A DNA stretch of 39,028 nt, taken from Microbacteriaceae bacterium. GTDB lineage: Bacteria; Actinomycetota; Actinomycetes; Actinomycetales; Microbacteriaceae. Below, piece after piece: positions 7,834 to 15,774 of the stretch (position 1 is the first letter of the stretch; each line of letters opens with the position of its first letter). The stretch spans positions 1 through 39,028 of the forward strand of contig JAODAT010000096.1 of NCBI GenBank assembly GCA_025463565.1. The letters run 5' to 3'. Under the pieces are notes generated by a model that was given only the letters and a program-made list of their open reading frames with translations, did not search any database and had not been told where the DNA came from. Both the position numbers and the translations under genes were made by a program.

Positions 7834-8180
7834 TGCCGTGGTGGTCGTGGGTCATCATCTGGGCGGCACTCGCCCTTGCCCTGCTCGCCATGCTCGCGTT
7901 CATGGCGTTCCGGCTCTTCAGAAAGGGCATCGCCCTGCTCGACGAACTGGGAATCCTGGCCTCGAAGATGGAACTCCTGGAGAGCGAGGCTGACGAACTC
8001 GGTCTGCAGAGGGAGCAGCTGGCCATCCTCGCCGGCACCCGGTACACCCGTGAACGCCGCGCCCGCGTGCGCGCCTCCGCGATGGAGCGCCGCGCCGCCC
8101 GTCACGATGCCCGAATTGCCCGGGCGAAGGCGCTCACGAAGGTCGACGCGAGCTCTCGCGAATGGTTCAAGGCACGCTGA
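7833..8180 (+). CDS. Small single-pass membrane protein with a charged coiled-coil tail
   Basis: I do not recognise a named family. The 115-residue protein begins with a Trp-rich N-terminus and one clear membrane span at about residues 6-28 ([20 protein letters not shown]). A Leu/Glu-rich heptad region ([23 protein letters not shown]) and a very basic Arg/Ala-rich tail follow. It begins in the TGATG overlap with pafC and lies just upstream of tatA, so it is probably made with pafBC. The position suggests a membrane function alongside Tat or a structural role, but that is inference only. Confidence 0.75.
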   Translation: MPWWSWVIIWAALALALLAMLAFMAFRLFRKGIALLDELGILASKMELLESEADELGLQREQLAILAGTRYTRERRARVRASAMERRAARHDARIARAKALTKVDASSREWFKAR

Positions 8181-8203
8181 CAGCCAATACGCACATCCGG
8201 CGG

Positions 8204-8209
8204 TAAACT
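8204..8209 (+). promoter_or_regulatory. Candidate -10 box of tatA
   Basis: TAAACT lies 53 bases upstream of the tatA ATG, in the 82-base gap that separates tatA from the preceding gene. An AAAGGA Shine-Dalgarno (8247-8252) sits ten bases before the ATG. This gives tatAC-helY a possible promoter of their own. No good -35 at standard spacing was found. Confidence 0.4.
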
Positions 8210-8262
8210 GGCACCAGTGCGGTTTTCGATACCGCCCTTTCGATTCAAAGGATGACCGAACC

Positions 8263-8538
8263 ATGTTGAGTGGATTCACCGGATGGCACCTGCTCGCCCT
8301 TCTGGCTATCGTCGTGCTCATCTTCGGTGCGACCCGGCTTCCTGGTCTCGCCAAGGGCCTCGGCCAGTCGATCAAAATCTTCCGCAACGAGATGAAGCCG
8401 ACCGACGGAGATGCCACGAAAACCGACGACGACGGCGTCGCCAAGTCGGTCACGAAGTCGGACAGCTCCGCAGGCACGGCGCAGAGCACGACTTCTGGCG
8501 CCGAGCCAGACGCGAAGTCCGACAAACCTGCAGCCTGA
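8263..8538 (+). CDS. tatA: Twin-arginine translocase subunit TatA
   Basis: TatA oligomers form the pore-like element that carries folded Tat substrates across the membrane. The 91-residue protein has a single short membrane helix ([19 protein letters not shown]). It contains the conserved Phe-Gly hinge, then the amphipathic helix [18 protein letters not shown], then a Ser/Thr/Asp-rich disordered tail. The ATG is preceded by AAAGGA. tatC follows almost directly. No tatB is present in the window, which fits Gram-positive minimal systems or a tatB elsewhere. Confidence 0.95.
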   Translation: MLSGFTGWHLLALLAIVVLIFGATRLPGLAKGLGQSIKIFRNEMKPTDGDATKTDDDGVAKSVTKSDSSAGTAQSTTSGAEPDAKSDKPAA

Positions 8539-8541
8539 CCC

Positions 8542-9342
8542 TTGGCCCGCACAGCGCGGGGGGCTAATCGCGAGGGACGAATGTCTCTCGGCCAACACCT
8601 TCTCGAACTCCGCAAGAGGCTGGTGATCTCCGCCGCCGGGATTCTTCTGCTCTCGATCGGTGGATGGTTCGTGCAGCCTTACGTGCTGAACGCGTTGCGC
8701 ACGCCGATCGGAATCCTGGCCGGCAGCCATCACGCCGCGAACCTCAACTTCACGAACATCAGTGAAGCGTTCGACGTGCGGCTGCAGATCGCGTTCGTGG
8801 TCGGCATCGTGGCGTCGAGCCCGATCTGGCTGTACCAGATTCTCGCGTTCCTCGTGCCGGGCCTGACCCGTCGTGAGAAGCGCTACACGTTCGGATTCCT
8901 GTTCACCGCAATCCCGCTGTTCCTGCTGGGCTGCGCCGCCGGGTGGTTCATCTTCCCGCACATCGTGGGTGTGCTCGGCTCGTTCGTTCCCGCCCAGGAC
9001 ACCGCGCTCATCGGCGCCCGCGACTACCTCGGCTTCGTACTGAAGCTGGTGCTCGCCGTCGGAGTGGCGTTCGTCCTGCCGGTGTTCATCGTGCTGCTGA
9101 ACTTCATTGGCATCCTCTCCGGGCGCACCATCATCCGCAGCTGGCGCTGGGCCATCCTGCTGATCTTCGTGTTCTGCGCGCTCGCGACACCCTCGGCGGA
9201 CGTCGGCTCGATGTTCATCCTCGCGGCGCCGATGATCGTGCTCTACCTGGCGGCGGCCCTGATCGCGAACCTGCACGACCGGGCCGTGCAGCGGCGCACG
9301 GATGCCCTGAGCGACACAATCGGCGGCCCGGCAGCCGCATGA
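8542..9342 (+). CDS. tatC: Twin-arginine translocase subunit TatC
   Basis: TatC is the membrane receptor for twin-arginine signal peptides. The 266-residue sequence has six membrane segments. It also shows the conserved N-terminal MSLGQHLLELRKRL and the loop PIWLYQILAFLVPGLTRREKRY. Two starts are possible: TTG at 8542, which keeps the GANREGRM leader common in actinobacterial TatC, or ATG at 8581, preceded at close spacing by GAGGGA. The longer form is listed. The last codons overlap the helicase start (ATGA). Confidence 0.93.
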   Translation: MARTARGANREGRMSLGQHLLELRKRLVISAAGILLLSIGGWFVQPYVLNALRTPIGILAGSHHAANLNFTNISEAFDVRLQIAFVVGIVASSPIWLYQILAFLVPGLTRREKRYTFGFLFTAIPLFLLGCAAGWFIFPHIVGVLGSFVPAQDTALIGARDYLGFVLKLVLAVGVAFVLPVFIVLLNFIGILSGRTIIRSWRWAILLIFVFCALATPSADVGSMFILAAPMIVLYLAAALIANLHDRAVQRRTDALSDTIGGPAAA

Positions 9343-11768
9343 GTACCGAGCTGAGCCCCGCGGAGCGTTTCGCGGCATCCAGGGCGCGCGGCGGCACGCC
9401 GAAGCTGGAGCGTTTCAGGTCCGGGCTGAACTTTGACCTCGACCCCTTCCAGCTCGGCGCGTGCGCTGCTCTCGAGGGCGGCGACAGTGTGCTCGTCGCA
9501 GCCCCAACCGGAGCGGGCAAGACGATAGTCGCGGAGTTCGCGGTCTTTCTCGCCATGCAGGAACCGGCGGCGAAGGTCTTCTACACCGCACCGATGAAGG
9601 CGCTGAGCAACCAGAAGTTCCAGGAGTTCGTCGCCGAGTACGGTGCCGACGACGTGGGCCTGCTCACCGGCGACACCAACATCAATTCCGGCGCTCGCAT
9701 CGTCGTCATGACGACCGAGGTGCTGCGGAACATGCTCTACGCGGACTCGGACCTCTTGCGCGACCTGTCGTTCGTGGTCATGGACGAGGTGCACTACCTG
9801 GCCGACCGCTTCCGCGGAGCCGTCTGGGAGGAGGTCATCATCCACCTCCCGCAGTCGGTTCGGATGGTGTCACTCAGTGCCACGGTCTCGAACGCGGAGG
9901 AGTTCGGCGACTGGCTGCAGGCGGTCCGCGGCGAGACGACGGTGATCGTCTCCGAGGAGCGTCCGGTACCGCTCGACCAGCACATCCTGGTGCGGTCGAA
10001 GTTTCTCGACCTGTTCGATGCGTCCGGCACGAACCGGGTAAACCCGGAACTGGTGCAGCTCGTGCGCAGCGGGGGAGGGGGCCGTGGCGGACCGCCGAAC
10101 GTTCGCCAGCGTCGAGGTGCGTACAACGCGCGCGGAAACCAGAATGAGGGCCGGATGTCGAGGCCCCAGATCGTCGAGCTGCTCGGCGGCCGAAACCTGC
10201 TGCCCGCCATTTTCTTCATCTTCAGCCGGGTTGGCTGCGATGCCGCCGTCTCCCAGGTTCTTCGCGCCGGGGTGCGGCTCACCACGAGCGAGGAGCGCGA
10301 CGAGATCCGCGCCATCGTTGAGGAGCGTTGCCGCACCATCCTCGATGAAGATCTCGCTGTGCTCGGGTACTGGGAGTGGCTCGACGGACTGCAGCGTGGC
10401 GTCGCCGCGCACCACGCCGGCATGCTGCCCGCCTTCAAGGAGGTCGTCGAGGAGCTGTTCCAGAAGAAGCTCGTGAAAGCCGTCTTCGCCACCGAGACAC
10501 TTGCACTCGGCATCAATATGCCGGCGCGAACGGTTGTGCTCGAGAAGCTGGAGAAGTTCAACGGCGAGGCTCGCGTGCCGATCACGCCGGGGGAGTACAC
10601 CCAGCTCACCGGCCGCGCGGGCCGTCGCGGAATCGACGTAGAGGGCCACTCGGTCATCCAATGGCAGGACGGCCTCGACCCCCAGGCCGTCGCATCGCTG
10701 GCGTCCCGCCGCACCTATCCGCTCAATTCGAGTTTCAGCCCGACCTACAACATGGCCGTCAACCTGATCGAGCAGTTCAGCCGGGAGCGCGCCCGCGACA
10801 TCCTTGAGTCATCTTTCGCGCAATTCCAAGCCGACCGCGCGGTCGTCGACATCGCGCGCAAAGTGCGCACCCAGGAGGAGTCCCTCGCCGGCTACGAGAA
10901 GTCGATGACCTGCCATCTCGGCGACTTCCGCCAGTACTCCACCATCCGGCGCGAACTCACCGACCTGGAGCGCAAGGGTGCTGCACGCGCGGACACACAG
11001 TCTCGCGCGGAGCGCGACAAGCGCCAGAGCCAGCTCGCGGAGCTCCGCCGGCGGCTGAAGCAGCATCCGTGCCATTCCTGTCCCGACCGGGAGAACCACG
11101 CCCGGTGGGCGGAGCGCTGGTGGCGCCTCAAGAAGCAGACGGACGAGCTGAGCCAGCAGATCCGCAGCCGCACCGGCGCGGTCGCCCGCATCTTCGATCG
11201 CGTCACCGACGTGCTGCTCGAGCTCGGCTACCTCCAGCGCGATGAGAGCGGCACTGTGACGGCTTCGGTGCACGGGCGGATGCTGCGCCGCATCTACGGC
11301 GAACGCGACCTGCTGGTCGCGGAGTGCCTTCGCAGGGGCGTCTGGAGCGAGCTCGACCCGGCCGGGCTCGCCGCGATGGCCGCGGCACTCGTCTACGAGC
11401 CCCGGCGCGACGAAGGGCAGCTCTCCGATCGCTTCCTGCCGAGGGGCGCGTTCCGCGCGGCGCTGGAAAAGACCACCGACCTGTGGAGCAAACTCGACGA
11501 CATCGAACGCGCGCACAAGCTGCCGGGCAGCAACCCGATCTCCACCGGGCTTTCGCTGGCGATGAACCGCTGGGCGCAGGGTGTCAGCCTCGACAAGGTG
11601 CTGCAGGATGCCGATCTGGCCGCCGGGGACTTCGTGCGCATGACGAAGCAGACCATCGACCTGCTCGACCAGCTGTCCGTCGTCGCGGACGGCACTGTCG
11701 GGCGGACCGCACGGAAGGCGCTCGACGCCATCCGTCGCGGGATCGTCGCGTACAGCTCGGTGGCGTGA
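9339..11768 (+). CDS. helY: Ski2/Mtr4-like DEVH-box RNA helicase (HelY type)
   Basis: This 809-residue helicase has Walker A APTGAGKT at 55-62, the DEVH Walker B motif at 149-152, SLSATVSN (motif III) and QLTGRAGRRG at 422-431 (motif VI). A C-terminal DSHCT-type domain is present. Homology to Mtr4/Dob1 and mycobacterial HelY suggests RNA unwinding or decay. Between the two RecA folds, residues 244-273 form a Gly/Arg-rich linker (GGGGRGGPPNVRQRRGAYNA) that resembles an RGG RNA-binding segment. A CHSCPDRENH motif in the helical region is family-typical. It begins in the tatC stop, so it is coupled to the Tat genes, as in mycobacteria. Confidence 0.92.
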   Translation: MSTELSPAERFAASRARGGTPKLERFRSGLNFDLDPFQLGACAALEGGDSVLVAAPTGAGKTIVAEFAVFLAMQEPAAKVFYTAPMKALSNQKFQEFVAEYGADDVGLLTGDTNINSGARIVVMTTEVLRNMLYADSDLLRDLSFVVMDEVHYLADRFRGAVWEEVIIHLPQSVRMVSLSATVSNAEEFGDWLQAVRGETTVIVSEERPVPLDQHILVRSKFLDLFDASGTNRVNPELVQLVRSGGGGRGGPPNVRQRRGAYNARGNQNEGRMSRPQIVELLGGRNLLPAIFFIFSRVGCDAAVSQVLRAGVRLTTSEERDEIRAIVEERCRTILDEDLAVLGYWEWLDGLQRGVAAHHAGMLPAFKEVVEELFQKKLVKAVFATETLALGINMPARTVVLEKLEKFNGEARVPITPGEYTQLTGRAGRRGIDVEGHSVIQWQDGLDPQAVASLASRRTYPLNSSFSPTYNMAVNLIEQFSRERARDILESSFAQFQADRAVVDIARKVRTQEESLAGYEKSMTCHLGDFRQYSTIRRELTDLERKGAARADTQSRAERDKRQSQLAELRRRLKQHPCHSCPDRENHARWAERWWRLKKQTDELSQQIRSRTGAVARIFDRVTDVLLELGYLQRDESGTVTASVHGRMLRRIYGERDLLVAECLRRGVWSELDPAGLAAMAAALVYEPRRDEGQLSDRFLPRGAFRAALEKTTDLWSKLDDIERAHKLPGSNPISTGLSLAMNRWAQGVSLDKVLQDADLAAGDFVRMTKQTIDLLDQLSVVADGTVGRTARKALDAIRRGIVAYSSVA

Positions 11769-11792
11769 CCCGCCTTCACAGCCACATCCATC

Positions 11793-11804
11793 TAGGCTGA
11801 TCCG
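11793..11804 (+). promoter_or_regulatory. Leaderless-type promoter of lnt
   Basis: TAGGCT at 11793-11798 is followed by six bases and the GTG start at 11805, with no Shine-Dalgarno. The 36-base gap after helY has room for it. The -35 is not recognisable. Confidence 0.5.
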
Positions 11805-13349
11805 GTGCACCCGAGACGCCAGCCCGCGAATCTGCCGATCGCGTTACTCGCCGCCGCCATCGCGGGTGTGAGCCTCGCGGCAGCGTTCCCCGACATCGGC
11901 TGGTGGCCGCTAGCCTTCCTGTCGCCGGGGCTCATGATGTGGGCGCTCATCGGTCGCCGACTCTGGAGTTCCCTCCTGGTCGGCGTCGTCGGCGGGTTCG
12001 CATTCTTCGGCGTGCACATCTTCTGGCTCACCGTCTATCTGGGCCCGGTGCCGTGGGCCGCCCTCGCCGGCCTGGAGGCGATCTTCTTCGCGGTGGGGTG
12101 TGCACTCATTGCACTGGCGTGGCGGTTCGTTCCGCGCATCTGGCCCGGTTTTTTCGGTCGCATGTTCGCCCTGCCCGCCGTGCTCGCCGGCCTCTGGACG
12201 CTGCGTGAGGCGATCTCGAGCGTCTGGCCGTACGGTGGGTTCTCCTGGGGCAGGCTCGCGTTCTCGCAATCCGACAGCCCGTTCGCACCCCTCGTCGCGT
12301 GGGTTGGTGTGTCGGGGCTGAGCTTTCTCATGGCGTTCCTGTCAGCGATGATCCTGCAGGCCATCCGTGAGGTCTCGTTCCGCTGGCTTCCGCGCGCGAT
12401 CGCCGCCGCTGCTGTGGCCACGGTGCTGCTCGCATTCCCGGCGTGGCCAACCCAGACCCATGGCAGCATCCGCGTCGCGGCGGCACAGGGCGACTCGAAT
12501 TCGGGACTGCTCGCACACATCAACCCGGGCGACGCGCTCAACGAGCACCTCCAGGCGAGCATCCCGATCATCGGGCAGAACCCGGATGTGGTCGTCTGGC
12601 CCGAGAACGCAGCGGATATCGATCCGCAATCGAACCCCTACGCGGCGAAGGCACTCAACTACATCACCGCGGCGACCAAGGCCCCTTTGGTCACGGGCAC
12701 GATCACCACGGACAGCAAGGGCCGCGAGTTCAACAGCGTGCTGCTGTGGGAGAACGGCAAGGGCACTGTCGACCAGTACGACAAGATCCACCCGGTGCCA
12801 TTCGCCGAGTACGTTCCCGATCGCGCGTTCTGGTATCCCTTCGCGCCGGCGCTCATCGACATGGTTCCCCGGGGCTACTCGATCGGCACGCGCAACAACG
12901 TCTTCACCATCAAGAACACCGTCGCGGGCATCGCGATCTGCTTCGACATCGTCGATGACGCACTCATCTCGAAGATGATCGACAGCGGCGCACAATATAT
13001 TTTGGCGCCGACCAACAACGCCGACTTCGGACACAGCGACGAAAGCCAGCAACAGGTCGCCATCGCGAAGTTGCGCGGCATCGAGACCAGCCGCAGCGTC
13101 GTCAACGACTCGACGGTGGGGGTCAGTGCCATGTTCGCCCCTGACGGCACCAAACTGGCCGGTCTGAAGCCGTTCACCCGCGGCGCGATGATCGCGACGA
13201 TCCCGCTCTCGACGACGATCACGCCGGCCATGGTGATCTCGCGGCAGGTGGAGTGGCTGGCCGGAGGGTTCGGACTGGCCGGGCTTGCGCTGGGGCTGCT
13301 GCTGCGCAGGAGACGAGGATCGAGCGTGTCGAGATCTCACCGGCGATAA
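11805..13349 (+). CDS. lnt: Apolipoprotein N-acyltransferase
   Basis: Lnt adds the third acyl chain to the N-terminal cysteine of lipoproteins at the outer face of the membrane. The 514-residue protein has about eight membrane spans up to residue 210 and one near the C-terminus. A nitrilase-like catalytic domain lies between, with Glu267 (VVWPENAA), Lys327 (YDKIHP) and Cys379 (GIAICFD). The complete triad argues for activity. In mycobacteria Lnt is fused to the mannosyltransferase Ppm1; here Lnt stands alone. The last ten codons (GSSVSRSHRR) are encoded by a TCGA-rich element also found near glpK, so the extreme C-terminus may be repeat-derived. Confidence 0.93.
   Translation: MHPRRQPANLPIALLAAAIAGVSLAAAFPDIGWWPLAFLSPGLMMWALIGRRLWSSLLVGVVGGFAFFGVHIFWLTVYLGPVPWAALAGLEAIFFAVGCALIALAWRFVPRIWPGFFGRMFALPAVLAGLWTLREAISSVWPYGGFSWGRLAFSQSDSPFAPLVAWVGVSGLSFLMAFLSAMILQAIREVSFRWLPRAIAAAAVATVLLAFPAWPTQTHGSIRVAAAQGDSNSGLLAHINPGDALNEHLQASIPIIGQNPDVVVWPENAADIDPQSNPYAAKALNYITAATKAPLVTGTITTDSKGREFNSVLLWENGKGTVDQYDKIHPVPFAEYVPDRAFWYPFAPALIDMVPRGYSIGTRNNVFTIKNTVAGIAICFDIVDDALISKMIDSGAQYILAPTNNADFGHSDESQQQVAIAKLRGIETSRSVVNDSTVGVSAMFAPDGTKLAGLKPFTRGAMIATIPLSTTITPAMVISRQVEWLAGGFGLAGLALGLLLRRRRGSSVSRSHRR
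13317..13346. repeat. 30-bp dispersed element, copy A (3' end of lnt)
   Basis: This stretch (GGATCGAGCGTGTCGAGATC onward) matches 29482-29511 downstream of glpK at 26 of 30 positions. Both copies contain two TCGA cores that can pair. Copy A lies inside the last codons of lnt, just before the convergent rbpA. It probably belongs to a family of short intergenic palindromes, which a whole-genome count would settle. Confidence 0.55.
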
Positions 13350-13353
13350 CTCC

Positions 13354-13376
13354 CCGACGAAGCACGGCTTCGTCGG
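13354..13376 (+). terminator. Hairpin terminator after lnt
   Basis: Four bases after the lnt TAA, CCGACGAAG and CTTCGTCGG form a perfect 9-bp stem around the loop CACGG. There is no T-tract, which is common for actinobacterial hairpin terminators. It lies between the convergent genes lnt and rbpA. Confidence 0.6.
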
Positions 13377-13447
13377 CGCTGGTGTCGCGCGATTGCGATG
13401 CAATCGCCATAGCTCCAGCGCGCAGCTCGACCCGCTTAACGACAAAT

Positions 13448-13473
13448 CGGGACCCTTCCGCGGAAGGATCCCG
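13448..13473. terminator. Second hairpin between lnt and rbpA, probably serving rbpA
   Basis: CGGGACCCTTCC pairs with GGAAGGATCCCG with one internal mismatch. The element begins 15 bases beyond the rbpA stop in the direction of rbpA transcription. No T-run is present on either strand. It could end transcription from both sides. Confidence 0.5.
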
Positions 13474-13488
13474 ACGCTGTCGGTGGAG

Positions 13489-13854
13489 CTAGGCTCCGAT
13501 CTTGTGCTGCCCCTTGCGTGCCCGGAGAAAATCGAGGCGCTCCTGAAGGAGTTCCTCGAGCTCGGCGCGGGTGCGACGCTCCAGCAGCATGTCCCAATGC
13601 GTGCGCGGCACCTTGGTGTCGACCTCTTCGGGTTCGACCTGCCGGCCGTCGAGGCCGATCAGTCGACCCTCCTGGCCGCTCTTGGGCGACTCCCATACCG
13701 TGGGAACGTCCGCGTCGGCGGCGAAAGTGACCTCGAAGGTCGATCCATCGGCTGCCTGGTACGTGCTCTTCTTTCGCGGGGAGAAGGTGACGCCTTCTTC
13801 ACTCTGAAGACTCTGGGATCCGAGCCTCATTCCGCGCAAACTGCGATCCGCCAT
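13489..13854 (-). CDS. rbpA: RNA polymerase-binding protein RbpA
   Basis: RbpA binds RNA polymerase and the principal sigma factor and stabilises the open promoter complex; it is essential in mycobacteria. The 121-residue protein begins MADRSLRGMRLGSQS, has the core VPTVWESPKSGQEGRLI and ends in the sigma-interacting helix RTHWDMLLERRTRAELEELL. The zinc-type cysteines seen in some homologues are absent. Start: ATG at 13854, preceded by a GAGAGGA Shine-Dalgarno. It is monocistronic, with hairpins downstream. Confidence 0.95.
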   Translation of the reverse strand: MADRSLRGMRLGSQSLQSEEGVTFSPRKKSTYQAADGSTFEVTFAADADVPTVWESPKSGQEGRLIGLDGRQVEPEEVDTKVPRTHWDMLLERRTRAELEELLQERLDFLRARKGQHKIGA

Positions 13855-13884
13855 TGTGTGGTCCTCTCTCGCGATGCATTCACA

Positions 13885-13890
13885 GTTATA
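13885..13890 (-). promoter_or_regulatory. Candidate -10 box of rbpA
   Basis: On the minus strand TATAAC lies about 30 bases upstream of the rbpA ATG, with GAGAGGA between them. The expected -35 position reads GGATTC, which matches neither a standard -35 nor the GGAAT of SigR/SigH promoters well. The -10 call is moderate and the sigma factor is unknown. Confidence 0.4.
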
Positions 13891-13951
13891 AACCCCGAAG
13901 CTGGACGAATCCTTTCATCGCCTCGGCGTTTTCAGGAATTTCCCAGATAAC

Positions 13952-14809
13952 TTACGGTTTGGCTGCGAGTTCTTTCAGCACCGCGAGTCCGATATCGGCG
14001 CGATCGGTGAAAATTCCGTCCACGCCGTGACTGAACAAGCGGCGCATGACATCCGGATCGTTGACTGTCCAGACGTGGATTTCGCACCCGGCCGCGTGGA
14101 AGATGCGAACGGTGCGGGGAGTGCAGGTCTGCAGGTAGGCGATGCGCTCCGGTACCTGCACCGCGTCGATGTGCTTGAGCACTCGCGCCGCGGCACGGGC
14201 AAGTCCGAGGCGCGCGAAGATGAAGGCCAGAACGAAGGAGGGCGCGGAGGCCGACGTCTTGACCCCGGGCATCCGGTGGGTCGCCGCCAGCCGCCGTCGC
14301 TCGTTGAACGACGTGATCAGCACGCTGTCGACGGCACCCGCGGCGATGATCGCGTCGGCCGCAGGAGCCGCGACAGCGAGCGACTTGATGTCGATGTTGA
14401 AGCGGTGGTCCGGAAACGCCGCCAGCAGCTCCGCCAGCGTGATGAAGCTCTGGCCCTGCCCGAGGTCGATGGCACGGAGCTCGTCGAGCGTGAGGTCCTG
14501 GATCTTCGCATCGACGCCGGCGGTGCGCTTCAGGTCGGCATCGTGGCAGATGACGGCGAAGCCGTCCTTGCTGGCGTGCACGTCGGTCTCCAGGTGCGTG
14601 CAGCCGATCGCCGCCGCATTCTGGAAGGCGAGCATGGTGTTCTCGGGAGCATCGAGCTGAAGCCCGCGGTGGGCGAGGATGCGTGGGGGAGCTGGCGTGA
14701 AGTAGGCAGGGGCGGGCTTCCGGTCACCGATCGGCTTATCGCCAGCCGACCGGTCGCCGCCCTCCCGCCTACTTGGACTTGGCTGCCCCACCCGTGCTTC
14801 CGCTTGCAC
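13952..14809 (-). CDS. Glycerophosphodiester phosphodiesterase
   Basis: GDPD enzymes hydrolyse glycerophosphodiesters to glycerol-3-phosphate and an alcohol, using Ca2+ or Mg2+. This TIM-barrel protein has HRG at about residues 48-50, ENTMLAF, ETDVHASKDG with the metal-binding Glu74/Asp76, and the catalytic His89 in ICHD. No signal peptide is seen, so it is probably cytoplasmic. The ATG at 14809 gives 285 residues and overlaps the SPFH gene by 41 bases; a GTG at 14791 is an alternative. The first 40 residues are low-complexity and probably not part of the barrel. It sits last in an nfeD-SPFH-GDPD run. Confidence 0.88.
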   Translation of the reverse strand: MQAEARVGQPSPSRREGGDRSAGDKPIGDRKPAPAYFTPAPPRILAHRGLQLDAPENTMLAFQNAAAIGCTHLETDVHASKDGFAVICHDADLKRTAGVDAKIQDLTLDELRAIDLGQGQSFITLAELLAAFPDHRFNIDIKSLAVAAPAADAIIAAGAVDSVLITSFNERRRLAATHRMPGVKTSASAPSFVLAFIFARLGLARAAARVLKHIDAVQVPERIAYLQTCTPRTVRIFHAAGCEIHVWTVNDPDVMRRLFSHGVDGIFTDRADIGLAVLKELAAKP

Positions 14810-15770
14810 GTGTGGTGGTGGCTCGCGCGGTTGCCGCTCGGGCGGTTGCCGCGTCGGCTACCGCTGCGCCGGCCGAACCCAGGAACCCTTCGCTGATGCT
14901 CTTCACGGCTTCGGTGAGTTCCGACGGGATGATCCACAGCTTGTTGGAGTCGCCCTCCGCGATCTTCGGGAGCATCTGCAGGTACTGGTAGGCAAGCAGC
15001 TTGCTGTCGGCGTCGCCCTCATGGATGGCGGCGAAGACGGTGGTGATGGCTTTCGCCTCGCCTTCCGCTCGCAGGATCTGCGACTTCGCGGAACCTTCGG
15101 CCTCGAGGATCGCGGCCTGCCGCGCGCCCTCGGCCTGGAGGATCGCGGCTTGCTTGGTGCCCTCGGCGGTGAGGATGGCGGCCCGCTTGTCACGCTCGGC
15201 GCGCATCTGCTTCTCCATCGAGTCCTGGATGGAGAGGGGCGGGTCGATCGCCTTCAGCTCGACCCGGCCGACGCGGATGCCCCATTTGCCGGTCGCTTCG
15301 TCGAGTACGACGCGCAGCTGGCCGTTGATGTTGTCGCGGCTGGTGAGGGCCTGCTCGAGGTTCAGCCCGCCGACCACGTTACGCAGGGTGGTGGTGGTGA
15401 GCTGCTCGACCGCGCCCAGGTAGTTGGCGATCTCATATGTCGCTGCCCGTGCATCCGTCACCTGGAAGTAGACGACCGTGTCGATCGAGACCACCAGGTT
15501 GTCTTCGGTGATGACCGGCTGCGGCGGGACGGAGACGACCTGCTCGCGCATGTCGATGAGTGGACGCACCCGGTCGACGAACGGCGCGAGGATGTTGAGC
15601 CCCGGCAGCAGCGTCTTGTGGTACTTGCCGAGGCGCTCCACCACGCCGGCCCGAGCCTGCGGGATGATGCGGATCGATCGTGCGAGCGTCACGATCACGA
15701 AGATCGCGACGATGATGATCACGATCACGAGAACGATCTGCCCGAATAGCGTTCCGGTCATTTGAGGCAT
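14769..15770 (-). CDS. SPFH/band-7 membrane protein (stomatin-like)
   Basis: The protein has one N-terminal membrane span at about residues 10-30 (QIVLVIVIIIVAIFVIVTLA) followed by a full SPFH domain (IIPQARAGVVERLGKYHKTLLPGLN). A coiled-coil follows, built of roughly ten-residue Ala/Glu repeats (AAILQAEGAR, AAILEAEGSA, SQILRAEGEA). Such proteins form oligomeric rings in lipid microdomains. The C-terminus is a low-complexity Ala/Thr/Arg tail. The ATG at 15770 is chosen because AAAGGA lies upstream; ATGs at 15761 and 15794 are alternatives, the latter overlapping nfeD. The nfeD-SPFH pairing is a known conserved operon. Confidence 0.9.
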   Translation of the reverse strand: MPQMTGTLFGQIVLVIVIIIVAIFVIVTLARSIRIIPQARAGVVERLGKYHKTLLPGLNILAPFVDRVRPLIDMREQVVSVPPQPVITEDNLVVSIDTVVYFQVTDARAATYEIANYLGAVEQLTTTTLRNVVGGLNLEQALTSRDNINGQLRVVLDEATGKWGIRVGRVELKAIDPPLSIQDSMEKQMRAERDKRAAILTAEGTKQAAILQAEGARQAAILEAEGSAKSQILRAEGEAKAITTVFAAIHEGDADSKLLAYQYLQMLPKIAEGDSNKLWIIPSELTEAVKSISEGFLGSAGAAVADAATARAATARATTTRASGSTGGAAKSK

Positions 15771-15774
15771 CCAG

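Noticed and set aside
12342-13445. 367-codon minus-strand open frame opposite lnt
   Set aside because: Antisense to the catalytic domain of lnt with biased Arg/Asp/Val composition and no recognisable motif.
13475-13495. TGTCGGTG followed by TAGGCT, resembling a PafBC box plus -10
   Set aside because: The spacing is about four bases instead of eight and the site lies at the rbpA 3' end with no gene downstream on that strand.
14027-14896. 289-codon plus-strand open frame opposite the GDPD gene
   Set aside because: GDPD has its catalytic residues in the opposite strand frame; this frame has no motif.
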